In this document: positions 8,948 to 20,017 of the stretch, in pieces | Numbering within the stretch: the first letter of the stretch is position 1 | Layout: every line of letters begins with the position of its first letter | Assembly: GCF_000613405.1 (NCBI RefSeq) | Contig: NZ_BAIX01000003.1 | Location: forward strand, 1 to 64,000 | Source: Hoylesella enoeca JCM 12259 | Lineage (GTDB): Bacteria > Bacteroidota > Bacteroidia > Bacteroidales > Bacteroidaceae | Reading direction: 5' to 3' | Length of the DNA stretch: 64,000 bases | The notes under the pieces: model-generated | What the model was told of the DNA's origin: nothing | Database searches by the model: none | What the model saw: the letters and a program-made list of their open reading frames with translations, nothing else | Position numbers and translations under genes: made by a program

Positions 8948-11900
8948 ATGAAGAAGGAAAAGATCCTAACATTAGCCGTTCTTTTGCCTTGCCTGTGCAT
9001 CAATGCATCGGCCAAGAGTTCTGCCCACATCGGTGGCAGCACCTCGGTAAGATATGTTTTGGCACTGGCGGCGAACGGTCCTCGCACTATTGCGAGTGGA
9101 ACGCGTATGCTGCCGGCAGACGGCAATGTAAAAGTTACGGGTGTGGTAACGGACAATACCGGTGAAACTGTCATCGGAGCGACCGTCAGAGTGAAAGGTG
9201 CGCAAGGTGCACAGTGACTGATCTCGACGGAAAATTTACCATTTCGGCTCCTGCGGGAAGTGTTCTCGTGGTGAGTTATTTGGGGTATAAGACCCAGGAA
9301 GTGACTGTTCCGGCCAACGGACAACTCTCAATCGTCCTGCAACCCGAGTCTCGTCAGATCGAAGAAGTGGTGGTAACGGCCCTCGGTATCAAGCGCTCAG
9401 AGAAGGCGTTGAGTTACAATGTGCAGAAGGTTGGTGGCGAAAGCTCACCACAGTGAAGAGTGCCAACTTTATGAATTCACTTTCCGGTAAGGTGGCCGGC
9501 GTCAACATCAATGCCTCTTCGGCCGGAATGGGTGGTGCAACGCGTGTGGTTATGCGTGGCCCGAAATCTATTACGCAGAGCAACCAGGCACTGTATGTCA
9601 TCGACGGTGTGCCTATCAGCAACACGTCTCAGGGTGACAAGTCGAGCAATATGTATGCGAGCCAGCCGGGATCAGAGGGTATTGCCGACCTAAATCCGGA
9701 AGACATCGAATCTATCAGCGTGTTAAGCGGTCCGGCCGCAGCTGCTCTTTATGGTTCGGCTGCAGCTCAGGGCGTGATCATGATTACGACAAAGAAAGGA
9801 AAAGAGGGTAAGGTGAGCGTAACAATTAGTCACAGTTCGCAGTTCGCCAATCCATTCAAGATGCCCGAATTCCAGAATGAATACATCAACAGACCGGGTG
9901 AAGTGAAGTCTTGGGGACCGCGTACGGCATCGGCTTACGGCAAATATGACCCAAAGAATTTCTTCAATACGGGTACCAACATACAGAATAACGTAGCCTT
10001 GACAACGGGTACCGACAAGAATCAAACCTATCTTTCGGTGGGTACGACGAATGCTTCGGGAATCATTCCCAATAACAAATACGATCGTTATAACTTCACT
10101 TTCCGTAACACCACATCGTTGCTGAAAGATCGGATGACTGTCGATTTCAGTTTCAACTACATCAAAGAAAATGACCGTAACTTGATGGCGCAGGGCCAAT
10201 ATTTCAACCCGCTGACATCGACTTACCTCTTCCCACGCGGCGAGAGCTTTGATGCCATCCGCACATTCGAAATTTTCGATCCTGCACGCGGCATCCATGT
10301 GCAGAACTGGAACTATGGAGATGCGCTCAAAATGCAGAACCCTTATTGGGTGGCTAAGCGCATGAACCGCACCAACCAGCGCAATCGCTATATGGTAAGT
10401 GGTAGTATTAAGTACAAGATTACAGATTGGGTGGACATCACCGGACGTCTGCGTTGGGACGATGCAGCTACCAAACAGGAAGATAAACGCTATGCTTCAA
10501 CAATCTATTTGTTTGCACACTCGAAGTATGGATTCTATGGTTACGATAAAATCAACGACCAGTCGCTCTACGGCGATTTGATGTTCAATATCAATAAGTC
10601 GTTCGAGACTTTCTCTATTGCATCCAACTTAGGTGGTTCTTTCTCACGAACCAAATATGATATAACTGGTTTTCAGGGTGGTTTGAAGGCTCCGTCGAAT
10701 GTCTTCACGCCTAATGCCATCGACTATGGGACGCCCACTAACGATAATCGTCCTATCTATGATTACAACAAACACTATATTAACTCGCTCTTTGCAAACG
10801 TCGAATTGGGTTGGCGCAGTATGCTTTTCCTCACGTTGACAGGTCGTAATGACTGGGATTCAGCACTCGACGGCACTTCGCACGAGTCGTTCTTCTATCC
10901 CTCTGTGGGTGCTTCGGCTGTCATCTCATCGATGGCGCAATTACCGGAGTTCATCAATTACTTGAAAGTTCGCGGCTCGTGGGCATCGGTTGGTTCGGCT
11001 ATCAAACCTAATATCACATCTAAATGGCGTTACGAATACGACCCGAAATCGGGTACTTACAAGACAGTGACTTACAAATTCCCTAAAACTTTCTATCCCG
11101 AACGTACCGATTCGTGGGAAGCCGGTATCACTGCGCGCTTCTTTAAAAATGCTTTGACGCTGGATCTGACACTCTATCAGTCGAACACTCGCAAACAAAC
11201 GTTCCTCCGTCCGATTACGGCTGCTCAGGGATATAACTCTGAGTACATTCAAACGGGTAATGTGCGCAACCGTGGTATTGAGTTGACTATCGGTTATAAC
11301 AAGTCTTGGGGTGAATTTGATTGGAGCAGTTCGCTGACTTACAGTGCCAATCGCAACAAGATTATAGACCTTCTTGACGATCCCAACGAGGTAGTAAAGC
11401 AAGGCGGTTTGAGCGGAGCAGAAGTGATTTTGAAGAAGGGTGGCACAATGGGTGACATCTATACGAGCACTGATTTCAAGCGCGATGCAGAAGGAAATAT
11501 CGCTCTCGATTCAAAGGGTAACGTCATTCAGCAGAATCTCTCTAATCCGCAATATCGCGGTTCGGTATTACCGAAAGGAAATATCGGCTTCTCCAACGAT
11601 TTCAGTTGGCGTGGTTTCAACCTTGGTTTCGTTTTTACAGCCCGTTTCGGAGGTATCGTTCTCTCTCAGACACAGGCTCTTCTCGACGCTTATGGCGTGT
11701 CTAAGGCTTCGGCAGATGCCCGTAATGCTGGCGGTGTTCGGGTTAACACAGGTGTCGTTTCAGCCGAAGGTTACTACTCGGTAGTGGGTGGTGACAACCC
11801 GATTTGGTCTGAATATATTTACAGTGCGACCAATGCACGCTTGCAAGAAGCACATATCGGTTACACATTCCCACGTAAAATGCTTGGCGGAATGGAGCTT

Positions 11901-12059
11901 TCGTTGGGCTTGACAGCCAACAATCTGTTCATGATTTACTGCAAAGCACCATTCGATCCCGAGTCAACAGCGTCCACAGGAACCTACTATCAGGGTTTCG
12001 ACTACTTTATGCAGCCGAGTCTCCGCACGTTAGGTTTCAACGTAAAGTTGAAGTTTTAA
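8948..12059 (+). CDS. SusC/RagA-family TonB-dependent outer-membrane glycan transporter (two frameshifts)
   Basis: TonB-dependent outer-membrane porin that imports oligosaccharides together with its SusD lid. Order: signal peptide (MKKEKILTLAVLLPCLCINASA), a carboxypeptidase-D-like domain (VTGVVTDNTGETVIGATVRVKG...TDLDGKFTIS), the TonB box/plug (EEVVVTALGIKRSEKALSYNVQ), then the barrel ending with LKF. Two single-base losses split the frame: near 9211-9215 (CAGTGACT, expected CAGGTGACT) and at the AAA of 9440-9442 (expected GAAAAGCTC). Adding one base at each site gives 1037 residues, normal for SusC. The susD gene starts 34 bp downstream. The substrate is inferred from the GH18 partner to be a glycoprotein glycan. 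Confidence 0.9.
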
Positions 12060-12093
12060 GCAACCATATATATAATGTATAGATAAGATTGAT

Positions 12094-13650
12094 ATGAAAT
12101 ACAACAATATAAGCAAAGCTTTCGCCTCTTGTGCAATCATTGCTGCGGGTTTCGGAGCATTGACTTCGTGCACCGACGGCTTTGAATCGGCCAACCGACC
12201 GGGTACCAAAGCGTCGGCTGAAGAGCTCAAACGAGACAACTATATCACTGCATCTTTTGTTATACAGATGCAGAACGAAGCGTTCCCCGAGCAGGAAAAC
12301 GCTTACCAAATGAATATAGATCTCATCGGAAATTACCTGGGTCGCTATATGACTTACGCCAACAACGGTTTTGCCGAGAAGAATTTCGCACGCTTCAATG
12401 CCCCTAACGGCTGGGTGCGTTATCCTTTTAAAGACGCGATGCCGAAAGTAGTCTCAGCCTTTAATGAAGTTGCTCGCCTGACCAATCGCTCTGGAATCAA
12501 CTACGCTTGGGCATTGATCTTGCGTAGTCAAGAGTTTCTTCGTCTGACAGATATGTATGGACCGCTACCCATCGGGGCTGAAAGCGATCCCAATGCATAT
12601 TCTTCTCAGGAGAAAGTTTACAAGCATTTGATTGCCTGTCTTGATACAGCCACTACGATTTTACAACCTTTATTGGCTGCAAATCCTGACTTGAAATCAA
12701 GTGAAGAGTATGATAAAGTGTACGGAGGAAAGTTCAGTAGCTGGCTCAAATTTGCCAATTCGCTGAAACTCCGCATTGCTATCCGTGCTCGTTATGCTGA
12801 TCCCACATGGGCAAAGCAGGTTGGTGAGGCTGCTGTTAAGGCTGGTGTGATTACTGAAAACGCTGATAACTGCGCCATTACGTATATTCCCAACGGACAA
12901 TATAAGACTTCCATAGAGTGGGGTGACAGTCGGGCGTGCGCTGATTTGGAGAGTTTTATGACAGGATTCAAGGATCCTCGTATCACAAAATACTTCAAAG
13001 CACCTGTCACTTCGGGTTCGCGGGCTATCATTGGATGCTTAGCTGGCGCCAAAATAGGCAATAAAGCCAATGCGGATAAGCTTTATTCGGCCGCTAATGT
13101 GACGCAAAACACACGCGGTGTGTGGTTGACCGCAGCCGAAATGGCCTTCTGCCGCGCCGAGGGTGCATTGATCGGATGGAGCGGAATGGGTGGATCCGTC
13201 CAGTCATTGTATGAAGAAGGCGTAAAGCTTTCATTCGACCAATGGGGTGCTTCTGGTGCAGATGCTTACCTGGCAGATGCCACTTCCACCGAGGCAAACT
13301 ATCAAGACGCAGCTGGAGGATATGGACAAGACCAGTCGGCAGTAAGTTCTATCACAATCAAATGGGATGATTCGGCATCCGACGAGGTGAAACTCGAGCG
13401 TCTGATTACGCAGAAATGGATTGCGCTTTTCCCCGAAGGACAAGAGGGATGGAATGAAATTCGCCGCACAGGTTACCCAAAAGTCTTCCCCGTTGCACAG
13501 AGTACGGGCAGCTATACCATAAAAGTGCCGAACCGAATCCCATTCGATAACGATGAGACCATCAACAATGCGGCCAACTATGTCAAAGCAGTCGAACTCT
13601 TGGGCGGTGCCGATGACTATGCAACCAAAATGTGGTGGCAGAAGAAATAA
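12094..13650 (+). CDS. SusD/RagB-family surface glycan-binding lipoprotein (SusD-like_2 type)
   Basis: Surface lipoprotein that caps the SusC barrel and binds the glycan. It has 518 residues and is intact. The signal sequence ends with the lipobox GALTSC, followed by acidic residues (TDGFE), consistent with the Bacteroidetes surface-export signal. The segment NRPGTKASAEELKRDNY and the C-terminal WIALFPEGQEGWNEIRRTGYP region are characteristic of the SusD-like_2 subgroup. It lies between susC (34 bp) and the GH18 gene (27 bp) in one operon. Confidence 0.92.
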   Translation: MKYNNISKAFASCAIIAAGFGALTSCTDGFESANRPGTKASAEELKRDNYITASFVIQMQNEAFPEQENAYQMNIDLIGNYLGRYMTYANNGFAEKNFARFNAPNGWVRYPFKDAMPKVVSAFNEVARLTNRSGINYAWALILRSQEFLRLTDMYGPLPIGAESDPNAYSSQEKVYKHLIACLDTATTILQPLLAANPDLKSSEEYDKVYGGKFSSWLKFANSLKLRIAIRARYADPTWAKQVGEAAVKAGVITENADNCAITYIPNGQYKTSIEWGDSRACADLESFMTGFKDPRITKYFKAPVTSGSRAIIGCLAGAKIGNKANADKLYSAANVTQNTRGVWLTAAEMAFCRAEGALIGWSGMGGSVQSLYEEGVKLSFDQWGASGADAYLADATSTEANYQDAAGGYGQDQSAVSSITIKWDDSASDEVKLERLITQKWIALFPEGQEGWNEIRRTGYPKVFPVAQSTGSYTIKVPNRIPFDNDETINNAANYVKAVELLGGADDYATKMWWQKK

Positions 13651-13677
13651 TTGTAAAACGTAAAACGAATATACACA

Positions 13678-14777
13678 ATGAAGAATATATTGAAGACGTT
13701 TCTGTTATCTGCCTGCGGCGTAATGGCCCTATCGTCTTGCAGCGATTGGACCGACACAGAGATTAAAGACCCGGCAGATTTAACAAAAACCAACAAGAGC
13801 GAAGCCTACTATGCGCAGCTTCGCGAATACAAAAAGAGCGATCACCAGATGTCGTTCGGCTGGTTCGGAAACTGGACCGGTAGCGGCGTTGTACTTGAAA
13901 ACTCACTTGCCGGACTGCCCGACAGCACCGATTTCGTGTCTCTTTGGGGTAACTGGAAGAATCCATCGGAAGCTCAATTGCGTGATCTTCGCTTCGTACA
14001 ACAGACCAAAAGCACCAAGCTCTTATCTGTTGCCTGGTTTTTGACATAGGAGATCAGATCACACCAGAGATTCCTGAGGATAAGAGAGCTGCCGGAATGT
14101 CTTTCAAGGAATGGCGACATGAGTTCTGGGGATGGGGAAACGACGAGGCTTCTCAGCTCGCAGCAACAGAGAAATATGCCAATGCGCTCTGTGATACAAT
14201 TGATAAATATGGTTACGATGGCTTCGATATCGATGCTGAACCCAGCTATGCACAACCCTTTGCAACCGATAGAGAGCTTTGGGAAAACAAAAAGGTAATG
14301 ACCAAGTTTGTGCAAACGCTCTCGAAACGAATCGGTCCCAAGTCGGGCACCGGCCGTTTGTTGGTGGTCGACGGAGAGCCCGAAGCATTCTTAGATTCAC
14401 TTGGTTCGCATTTCGATTACTTCATTTTGCAGGCGTATGGCGGCAGTTCTAACAGCGGTTTGAATGGACGCTATGCCCGACAAGTCGAACATTTCAAGGC
14501 ATATCTTACTCCCGAGCAGGTAGCCAAGAAGCTGATCGTCTGCGAAAACTTCGAGCGTTATGCCAGCTCCGGCGGTGTAAACTTCACCACTCCGGATGGA
14601 ACTGTGGTGCCGTCGCTGCTCGGTTTCGCTTATTGGAGTCCCGAATACAACGGCAAGTCTTATCGAAAAGGAGGCGTGGGAAGTTATCATATGGAATATG
14701 AATACGGTTCGTCAGCAACTGTTACTTATCCTTTCCTGCGTCGGGCCATACAAATCATGAATCCGTCCATTAATTAA
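13678..14777 (+). CDS. Glycoside hydrolase family 18, endo-beta-N-acetylglucosaminidase-like surface lipoprotein (frameshifted)
   Basis: Probable surface endoglycosidase that cleaves within the chitobiose core of N-glycans or a related GlcNAc linkage. Lipoprotein signal MKNILKTFLLSACGVMALSSC. The GH18 catalytic motif YDGFDIDAE gives the acid Glu at about residue 188 of the repaired protein, and the later LLGFAYWSPEYNG strand fits the barrel. The frame breaks in a T5 run (14038-14042). One extra T restores ...AWFFDIGDQITPE and a 366-residue enzyme, close to the Bacteroides PUL endoglycosidases. The order SusC-SusD-GH18-DUF1735 proteins resembles the high-mannose N-glycan locus of B. thetaiotaomicron. 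Confidence 0.87.
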
Positions 14778-14796
14778 TCTCTAAACAATAAGCAAA

Positions 14797-15960
14797 ATGA
14801 AACACAACATATCATCATGGATTCTGTGCGGTATGGCTGTCGGAACGTTTGCACTCTCATCGTGCAACAATGCCGAATATTCCGTATTGACCGATCAGGC
14901 CTATATTGCTCAGACACAGACCGACGGTAACACGTCTGTCAAAATCACGCTTGGTACAGAGGCGGTGACTCAAGATCTGAACGTGCGTCTGTCTGATCCG
15001 ACCGACGAGAAATGCACATTTACGGTCGTGGCAGATACAGCAGCTATCTCTGCTTATAACCAACGCAACGAAACTTCATATAAAGCGTTGCCCGAAGAAC
15101 AGTTTACTCTCTCTGCAAGCGAGGTTTCGATCGATCCCGGACAGTCTGCTTCACCGGCGTTGAAACTCATTGTCAATCCGCTGACTAAAGCTTTGAAGGA
15201 AAGCGGAGCGAAGTATGCCGTGGCTTTAAAAGTCATGAGTAAGGATGGGCACAAGAATGTGTTGCCTTCCGGAAGCACCATTGTCTATATCTTGGATCAG
15301 GTTGTTATCCAGCCCGTTCCGGTCATTAATTCCACTCATAACATTCATTTCACCATGCGCGAAGAACTGGCGCTCACAGAGTGGACACTCGAAATGTGCG
15401 TCAATATCGACCAACTGGGCACCGGCATAGGTCATCTTAACAACCAGGCTTTATTCGGAGGATGGGCTCCGGCAGGTAAAAGCGGTGAGATTTACACCCG
15501 TTTCGGCGATGCGCCTATCGAAGGAAACCGACTCCAAATCAAGACACAGGGCACGCAGATGAATAGTAATATGCTTTTCGAAACCAACAAGTGGTATCAC
15601 CTCGCATTTGTTTGCGAAGGCAAAAAGCTCTCTCTCTATGTCAACGGTGTGCTCGACTCATCAATGGATCTGCCCGGAAAGGTGACCAATCTGGCTAAGA
15701 ATCTCAACTTCGGTAACACCGATTACCTCCGCGCTAATGTCAAAGTGAGTGAACTTCGGCTATGGACCAAGGCTCGCACACAGTCTGAAATCGTCAACAA
15801 TATGTATTCGTGCGCTCCGAAAACATCCGGACTCGAGGCTTATTGGAAGATGAACGAAGGCAAGGGCGATATCATTAACGACGCTACCGGACACGGGAAC
15901 ACAGGTAAAGTGGTATCTGTTCCCGAATGGATTCAGGATGTTCGCATCGACGGCAAGTAA
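14797..15960 (+). CDS. DUF1735 and LamG/concanavalin-like domain surface lipoprotein
   Basis: Probable surface glycan-binding protein. Lipobox ALSSC at about residue 23, then an N-terminal DUF1735 beta-sandwich (about 35-165), then a concanavalin/LamG-like lectin domain (about 180-385). The latter contains EWTLEMCVNIDQLG, KWYHLAFVCEGKKLSLYVNGVLDSS and SELRLWTKARTQSEI, typical of LamG-3 domains. It has no catalytic residues that can be named. Its position directly after the GH18 gene suggests a binding role for the same glycan. Confidence 0.85.
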   Translation: MKHNISSWILCGMAVGTFALSSCNNAEYSVLTDQAYIAQTQTDGNTSVKITLGTEAVTQDLNVRLSDPTDEKCTFTVVADTAAISAYNQRNETSYKALPEEQFTLSASEVSIDPGQSASPALKLIVNPLTKALKESGAKYAVALKVMSKDGHKNVLPSGSTIVYILDQVVIQPVPVINSTHNIHFTMREELALTEWTLEMCVNIDQLGTGIGHLNNQALFGGWAPAGKSGEIYTRFGDAPIEGNRLQIKTQGTQMNSNMLFETNKWYHLAFVCEGKKLSLYVNGVLDSSMDLPGKVTNLAKNLNFGNTDYLRANVKVSELRLWTKARTQSEIVNNMYSCAPKTSGLEAYWKMNEGKGDIINDATGHGNTGKVVSVPEWIQDVRIDGK

Positions 15961-15978
15961 TCAATCAACAACCATTAG

Positions 15979-16979
15979 ATGAAAATGAAAATGATAAAAC
16001 ATATCATAAAGAAAACAACTCCCGCTCTCTTGGCGCTGCCCTTACTGTTGGCAGCCTGCCAGAGCGAGCCCGAAGTGGTAGTACACTCTATCCCACGCCG
16101 GCCGAAAACTATGATGCTAAGGCATATATCAATACCAATACGCCCAAAGGCAACAACTTCTCGCTCCGTGTTTTCCAGACACCCGCAGGGCCAATCGTGC
16201 CTAACGACACCGCCGTTTTTTATGTAAAGCTGAACAAACCGGTAACACAGGACGTGAGAGTCACTGTCAAGGAAGCACCGTCTGCGGCTGTCAAGAATGA
16301 TGGAGCAGTTGTAATGGATGCCGGTTCCATCGACATTCTCAACGCCACCGTTACCATTGCCAAAGGCGAAATTCAGTCTGCGGCTCCCGTAAAGGTGGTG
16401 ATCAAGAAAGGAAAAAGCATCGATCAATTGGCAGCCGGCGGCAAAAATGGCGTTACGGCAGTGATGATCGAGTCGGCCGAAGGTGTTGCTGTGGGCACAA
16501 ATTATAATAAAGTGCAGATCAATGCTGACGTACGGTCTACCAATATCGTACCAAACGGCAATATGGATGGTCTCACCGAGATTCCCGGTTCGTCTTTCGG
16601 ACTCTATGATGCGTATAATCGCACGCTGTCACAATTAGTCGACGGCGATATGGAAAACTATTACTCCAGCTATCTCCGACGCAATCCCAAGTTGGTGTTC
16701 ACCTTTGGAAGCGGTGTGTCTGTGGCCGGAATCACCATTTATCCTACGACATACGGGAGCTATTCAGAGTATTTCCTGACGCAGGCACGAGTTGAAACGA
16801 GCGACGATTGGAGCACATGGACCGACCAAGGAACCATCACACTCTCCGGAGTCGATGAGCCGACACCGCTCCATATTCGTTTTTACAATCCTGTAACGGC
16901 TCTTTATCTTCGCGTGATTCCACTTAAAACGTATACCGGTGGATATATGGCCATCGGCGAAGTGAAGGTTTATCAATAA
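15979..16979 (+). CDS. DUF1735 and discoidin (F5/8 type C)-like surface lipoprotein (frameshifted)
   Basis: Last gene of the locus. Lipobox LLAAC with acidic residues after it (QSEPE). A DUF1735 domain (FSLRVFQTPAGPIVPNDTAVFYVKLNKP...) is followed by a C-terminal jelly-roll with VDGDMENYYSS and the closing LRVIPLKTYTGGYMAIGEVKVYQ, as in F5/8 type C carbohydrate-binding modules. One base is missing between about 16076 and 16092. Repair gives 333 residues. A strong terminator follows, closing the operon. Confidence 0.82.
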
Positions 16980-17011
16980 ACGAGTGCAGCCCAACGGCCA
17001 CACCGTTTATG

Positions 17012-17050
17012 ATCCCCCGCACTGCTTTCGAGTGTGCGGGGGATTTTTTT
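17012..17050 (+). terminator. Rho-independent terminator of the SusC/SusD operon
   Basis: ATCCCCCGCAC (17012-17022) pairs with GTGCGGGGGAT (17034-17044) across a short loop and runs into a T7 tract. Confidence 0.9.
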
Positions 17051-17090
17051 ACGTTTCAGTTCAATTGAGAGTTGCTAATTTTCAAATTCC

Positions 17091-17178
17091 AATTAACGGT
17101 TAGTCGTCATGCAACCAATGGTTAATCGCATTGTAACTAACCCTTAATCAGCGCGCAACCAACCGTTCGTTCACATGC
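17091..17178. repeat. 22-bp dyad repeat array, 4 exact-period units (type example)
   Basis: Units start at 17091, 17113, 17135 and 17157, each exactly 22 bp. The cores are AATTAACGGTTAGT, AACCAATGGTTAAT, AACTAACCCTTAAT and AACCAACCGTTCGT. Each is followed by a variable CGNNNTGC-like linker. The consensus core ACTAAC-S-GTTAGT is a perfect dyad. Confidence 0.85.
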
Positions 17179-17303
17179 CCATTGATCCCCATCACTTGTC
17201 CAAGAGTGAGGAGCACGAGATTCCCCGATAGTTTTCGAGAATAGACTTTAGCGTGAATAAAAGATTTAACAATTATTTCATAGCTGGTGTCATATATATT
17301 GTC

Positions 17304-17311
17304 TATCTTTG
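17304..17311 (+). promoter_or_regulatory. Possible distal -7 box upstream of pflB
   Basis: TATCTTTG matches TAnnTTTG but lacks a clear -33 partner. If used, it would give pflB a leader of about 315 nt. Confidence 0.35.
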
Positions 17312-17526
17312 CGCACGATCTCATCAGTTATCAACTGACAGAAAACTTAGTGATTATCAATCGATCAAGCGGCTATGAGAACAGTCATCGAACCGATGCG
17401 TCCATACTCACTTATCGTGAGTGAATCAACTTCCGATGCGCGAGACCACGCTTTTGGCCTCCTCAATCACTTCTACTTATTTTATGTTTTGCAATGTAGA
17501 GATTGCAAAATCATTACTTATGGGTA

Positions 17527-17557
17527 TTGTTACAACGAAAAAACAGTAGTACCTTTG
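17527..17557 (+). promoter_or_regulatory. pflB promoter
   Basis: TTG (17527-17529), 20-bp spacer, TACCTTTG (17550-17557), about 73 bp before the pflB start. Confidence 0.75.
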
Positions 17558-17630
17558 CACCGAAATTCAAATTCAATACAGACAACGGGTGCCGTAAGGC
17601 ACTTTTAATCATTAAACAAAAGTGATTTCT

Positions 17631-19877
17631 ATGAAACAACAATGGCGAGGTTTTAAAGGAACCAAATGGACAGATGAGGTAGACGTTCGTGACTTTATTC
17701 AGAACAACTACACTGCTTACGATGGCAACGAAGACTTCCTTACTGGTCCGACAGCAGCCACCGACAAACTGTGGACTATCTTGAAAGGACTCCAAAAGGA
17801 AGAACGTGCCAAGGGTGGAGTGCTCGATATGGAGACGGAAGTGGTTTCGAGTCTTACGGCTTATGGTGCAGCATATATCGGAGAGGGCACTAAGGAGCTT
17901 GAACAAGTCGTAGGCTTGCAGACAGATAAGCCTCTGAAACGTGCGTTTATGCCTTACGGAGGCATCAAAATGGCCGAACAGGCGTGCACAACATATGGTT
18001 ATGAACCTTCGAAAGAGTTGCACAAGATTTTCAGTGAGTATCATAAGACCCATAATGACGGTGTCTTTGACGCTTACACGGACGAAATGAAGTTGGTCCG
18101 TCACAATCATATCCTCACGGGATTACCTGATACTTACGGTCGCGGTCGCATCGTAGGAGACTATCGTCGAGTAGCTCTTTATGGTGTAGATTTCCTTATC
18201 GAGGAGAAGAAAGACGACTTGGCGCACGTCGGTTGCGGTGTGATGACCGAGGATATTATCCGTCTTCGTGAGGAGGTTTCAATGCAAATCCGCTCTTTGC
18301 AGCAAATGAAAGAGATGGCAAAGATTTACGGTTACGACATCTCCGAGCCTGCATCGAATGCTAAAGAGGCTGTACAGTGGCTCTATTTCGGTTATCTTGC
18401 AGCCATCAAAACACAAAACGGAGCCGCTATGTCGGTAGGTCGCGTGTCTACATTCCTTGATATTTACATTCAGAGAGACCTCGAAGAAGGCACGCTAACG
18501 GAGTCGGAAGCACAAGAACTCATCGATCATCTCGTGATGAAATTCCGTATGGTGAAGTTCGCTCGTATACCTTCTTACAATCAATTGTTCTCTGGCGATC
18601 CCGTATGGGCTACTCTCGAAGTGGCCGGAATGGGACAAGACGGCCGCTCGATGGTAACGAAAAACGATTTCAGATTCCTCCATACGCTTGAGAATATGGG
18701 GCCGTCGCCTGAGCCGAACCTTACCGTTCTCTATTGCTCTCGCCTTCCGGAAGGCTTCAAACACTATGCTTCGAAGATCTCTGTCACCACGAGTTCCATT
18801 CAATATGAGAATGATGACGTGATGCGTCCGGTGTGGGGAGACGATTATTCGATATGTTGCTGCGTGTCCGCAACGCAAACCGGCAAGGAGATGCAGTTCT
18901 TCGGAGCCCGCGCTAACTTAGCAAAGTGCCTCACTTATGCCATCAGTGGTGGCGTAGATGCCCGTACTCGCGAGCAGTGCGGCCCTGCTTTACGGCCTAT
19001 CGAGGGTGATATCGTGACCTACGAAGAGTTTATGCCACGTTTCAAAAATATGATGGAGTGGCTCGCCGACATCTATGTCAACACGCTGAACCTTATCCAT
19101 TATATGCACGATAAGTACTTCTACGAGGCTGCCGAACTTGCACTCATTGACACGGATGTGCGTAGAACCTTTGCAACCGGTATCGCCGGATTCAGCCATG
19201 TGGTTGATTCCATCTGCGCAATCAAGTATGCAAAGGTGCAGATCGTGCGTGATGAGACCGGTTTCCCTGTCGAATTTAAGACCGAAGGAGACTTCCCGCG
19301 TTATGGAAATGATGACGATCGCGCCGACGAAATTGCCGTTTGGTTGCTCAAAACGTTTATGAAGATGATCCGAAAGCACCACACCTATCGTAATTCTGAG
19401 CCCACAACGAGTATCCTGACGATAACTTCCAACGTGGTATACGGTAAATATACGGGTATGATGCCTGATGGACGGCCCGCCGGAGCACCGCTTGCACCGG
19501 GTGCAAATCCATCTTATGGGGCAGAAAAGAATGGCCTATTGGCTTCTCTTAACTCTGTTGCAAAGCTGCCGTATGAATACGCCCTCGACGGCATTTCAAA
19601 TACTCAGACCATCAGCCCGTCTGCTCTCGGCCACTCAGAAGCCGAACAAGTAGACACGTTAGTTGGCATATTGGACGGCTATTTTGACCGAGGTGCACAT
19701 CATTTGAACGTGAACGTCTTCGGAGTTGACAAGTTAATCGATGCGATGAACCATCCTGAAAAGGAGGAATACGCTAATTTCACCATTCGGGTAAGCGGTT
19801 ATGCCGTGAAATTCATCGACTTGACGAAAGAACAACAACTCGATGTCATTGCACGTCAAGCTCACCAACGGATGTAA
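17631..19877 (+). CDS. pflB: Formate C-acetyltransferase (pyruvate formate-lyase)
   Basis: Glycyl-radical enzyme converting pyruvate and CoA to acetyl-CoA and formate in anaerobic fermentation. The start ATG at 17631 ([10 protein letters not shown]) is preferred over a GTG three codons upstream. The 748-residue product carries the thiyl pair in [28 protein letters not shown]. By alignment with the E. coli CCVS motif the pair is Cys410-Cys411, with an extra Cys409. The radical Gly is Gly723 in [10 protein letters not shown]. The activase gene follows 140 bp downstream behind a terminator-like hairpin. Confidence 0.97.
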   Translation: MKQQWRGFKGTKWTDEVDVRDFIQNNYTAYDGNEDFLTGPTAATDKLWTILKGLQKEERAKGGVLDMETEVVSSLTAYGAAYIGEGTKELEQVVGLQTDKPLKRAFMPYGGIKMAEQACTTYGYEPSKELHKIFSEYHKTHNDGVFDAYTDEMKLVRHNHILTGLPDTYGRGRIVGDYRRVALYGVDFLIEEKKDDLAHVGCGVMTEDIIRLREEVSMQIRSLQQMKEMAKIYGYDISEPASNAKEAVQWLYFGYLAAIKTQNGAAMSVGRVSTFLDIYIQRDLEEGTLTESEAQELIDHLVMKFRMVKFARIPSYNQLFSGDPVWATLEVAGMGQDGRSMVTKNDFRFLHTLENMGPSPEPNLTVLYCSRLPEGFKHYASKISVTTSSIQYENDDVMRPVWGDDYSICCCVSATQTGKEMQFFGARANLAKCLTYAISGGVDARTREQCGPALRPIEGDIVTYEEFMPRFKNMMEWLADIYVNTLNLIHYMHDKYFYEAAELALIDTDVRRTFATGIAGFSHVVDSICAIKYAKVQIVRDETGFPVEFKTEGDFPRYGNDDDRADEIAVWLLKTFMKMIRKHHTYRNSEPTTSILTITSNVVYGKYTGMMPDGRPAGAPLAPGANPSYGAEKNGLLASLNSVAKLPYEYALDGISNTQTISPSALGHSEAEQVDTLVGILDGYFDRGAHHLNVNVFGVDKLIDAMNHPEKEEYANFTIRVSGYAVKFIDLTKEQQLDVIARQAHQRM

Positions 19878-19966
19878 GATTGTTTTCAGCCAGCTTCTCG
19901 GTGACGAGAGGCCACATTCTCCGTCATTATTTTTCGGAGGACAGTTTAAAGTTAGTAATTGTTTAG

Positions 19967-19995
19967 AAGTCCTCCTCTTACAGGAGGACTTTTTT
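19967..19995 (+). terminator. Terminator/attenuator between pflB and pflA
   Basis: AAGTCCTCCT (19967-19976) and AGGAGGACTT (19982-19991) form a perfect 10-bp stem with a 5-nt loop, followed by a T run. It would reduce read-through into the activase gene. Confidence 0.85.
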
Positions 19996-20017
19996 CTTTC
20001 CGAAAACAAATAGCATT

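Larger units (their letters stand above)
16980..17630 (+). other. Intergenic region between the PUL and pflB
   Basis: 650 bp. It contains the PUL terminator (17012-17050), a four-unit 22-bp array (17091-17178), an upstream -7-like box (17304-17311) and the pflB promoter (17527-17557). The roughly 215 bp between the two boxes hold no convincing gene. An open frame at 17375-17608 has no family resemblance or start context. Confidence 0.6.

Noticed and set aside
17375-17608. 77-codon ORF upstream of pflB
   Set aside because: It overlaps the pflB promoter, has no recognisable domain and no translation signals. The region is better explained as regulatory.
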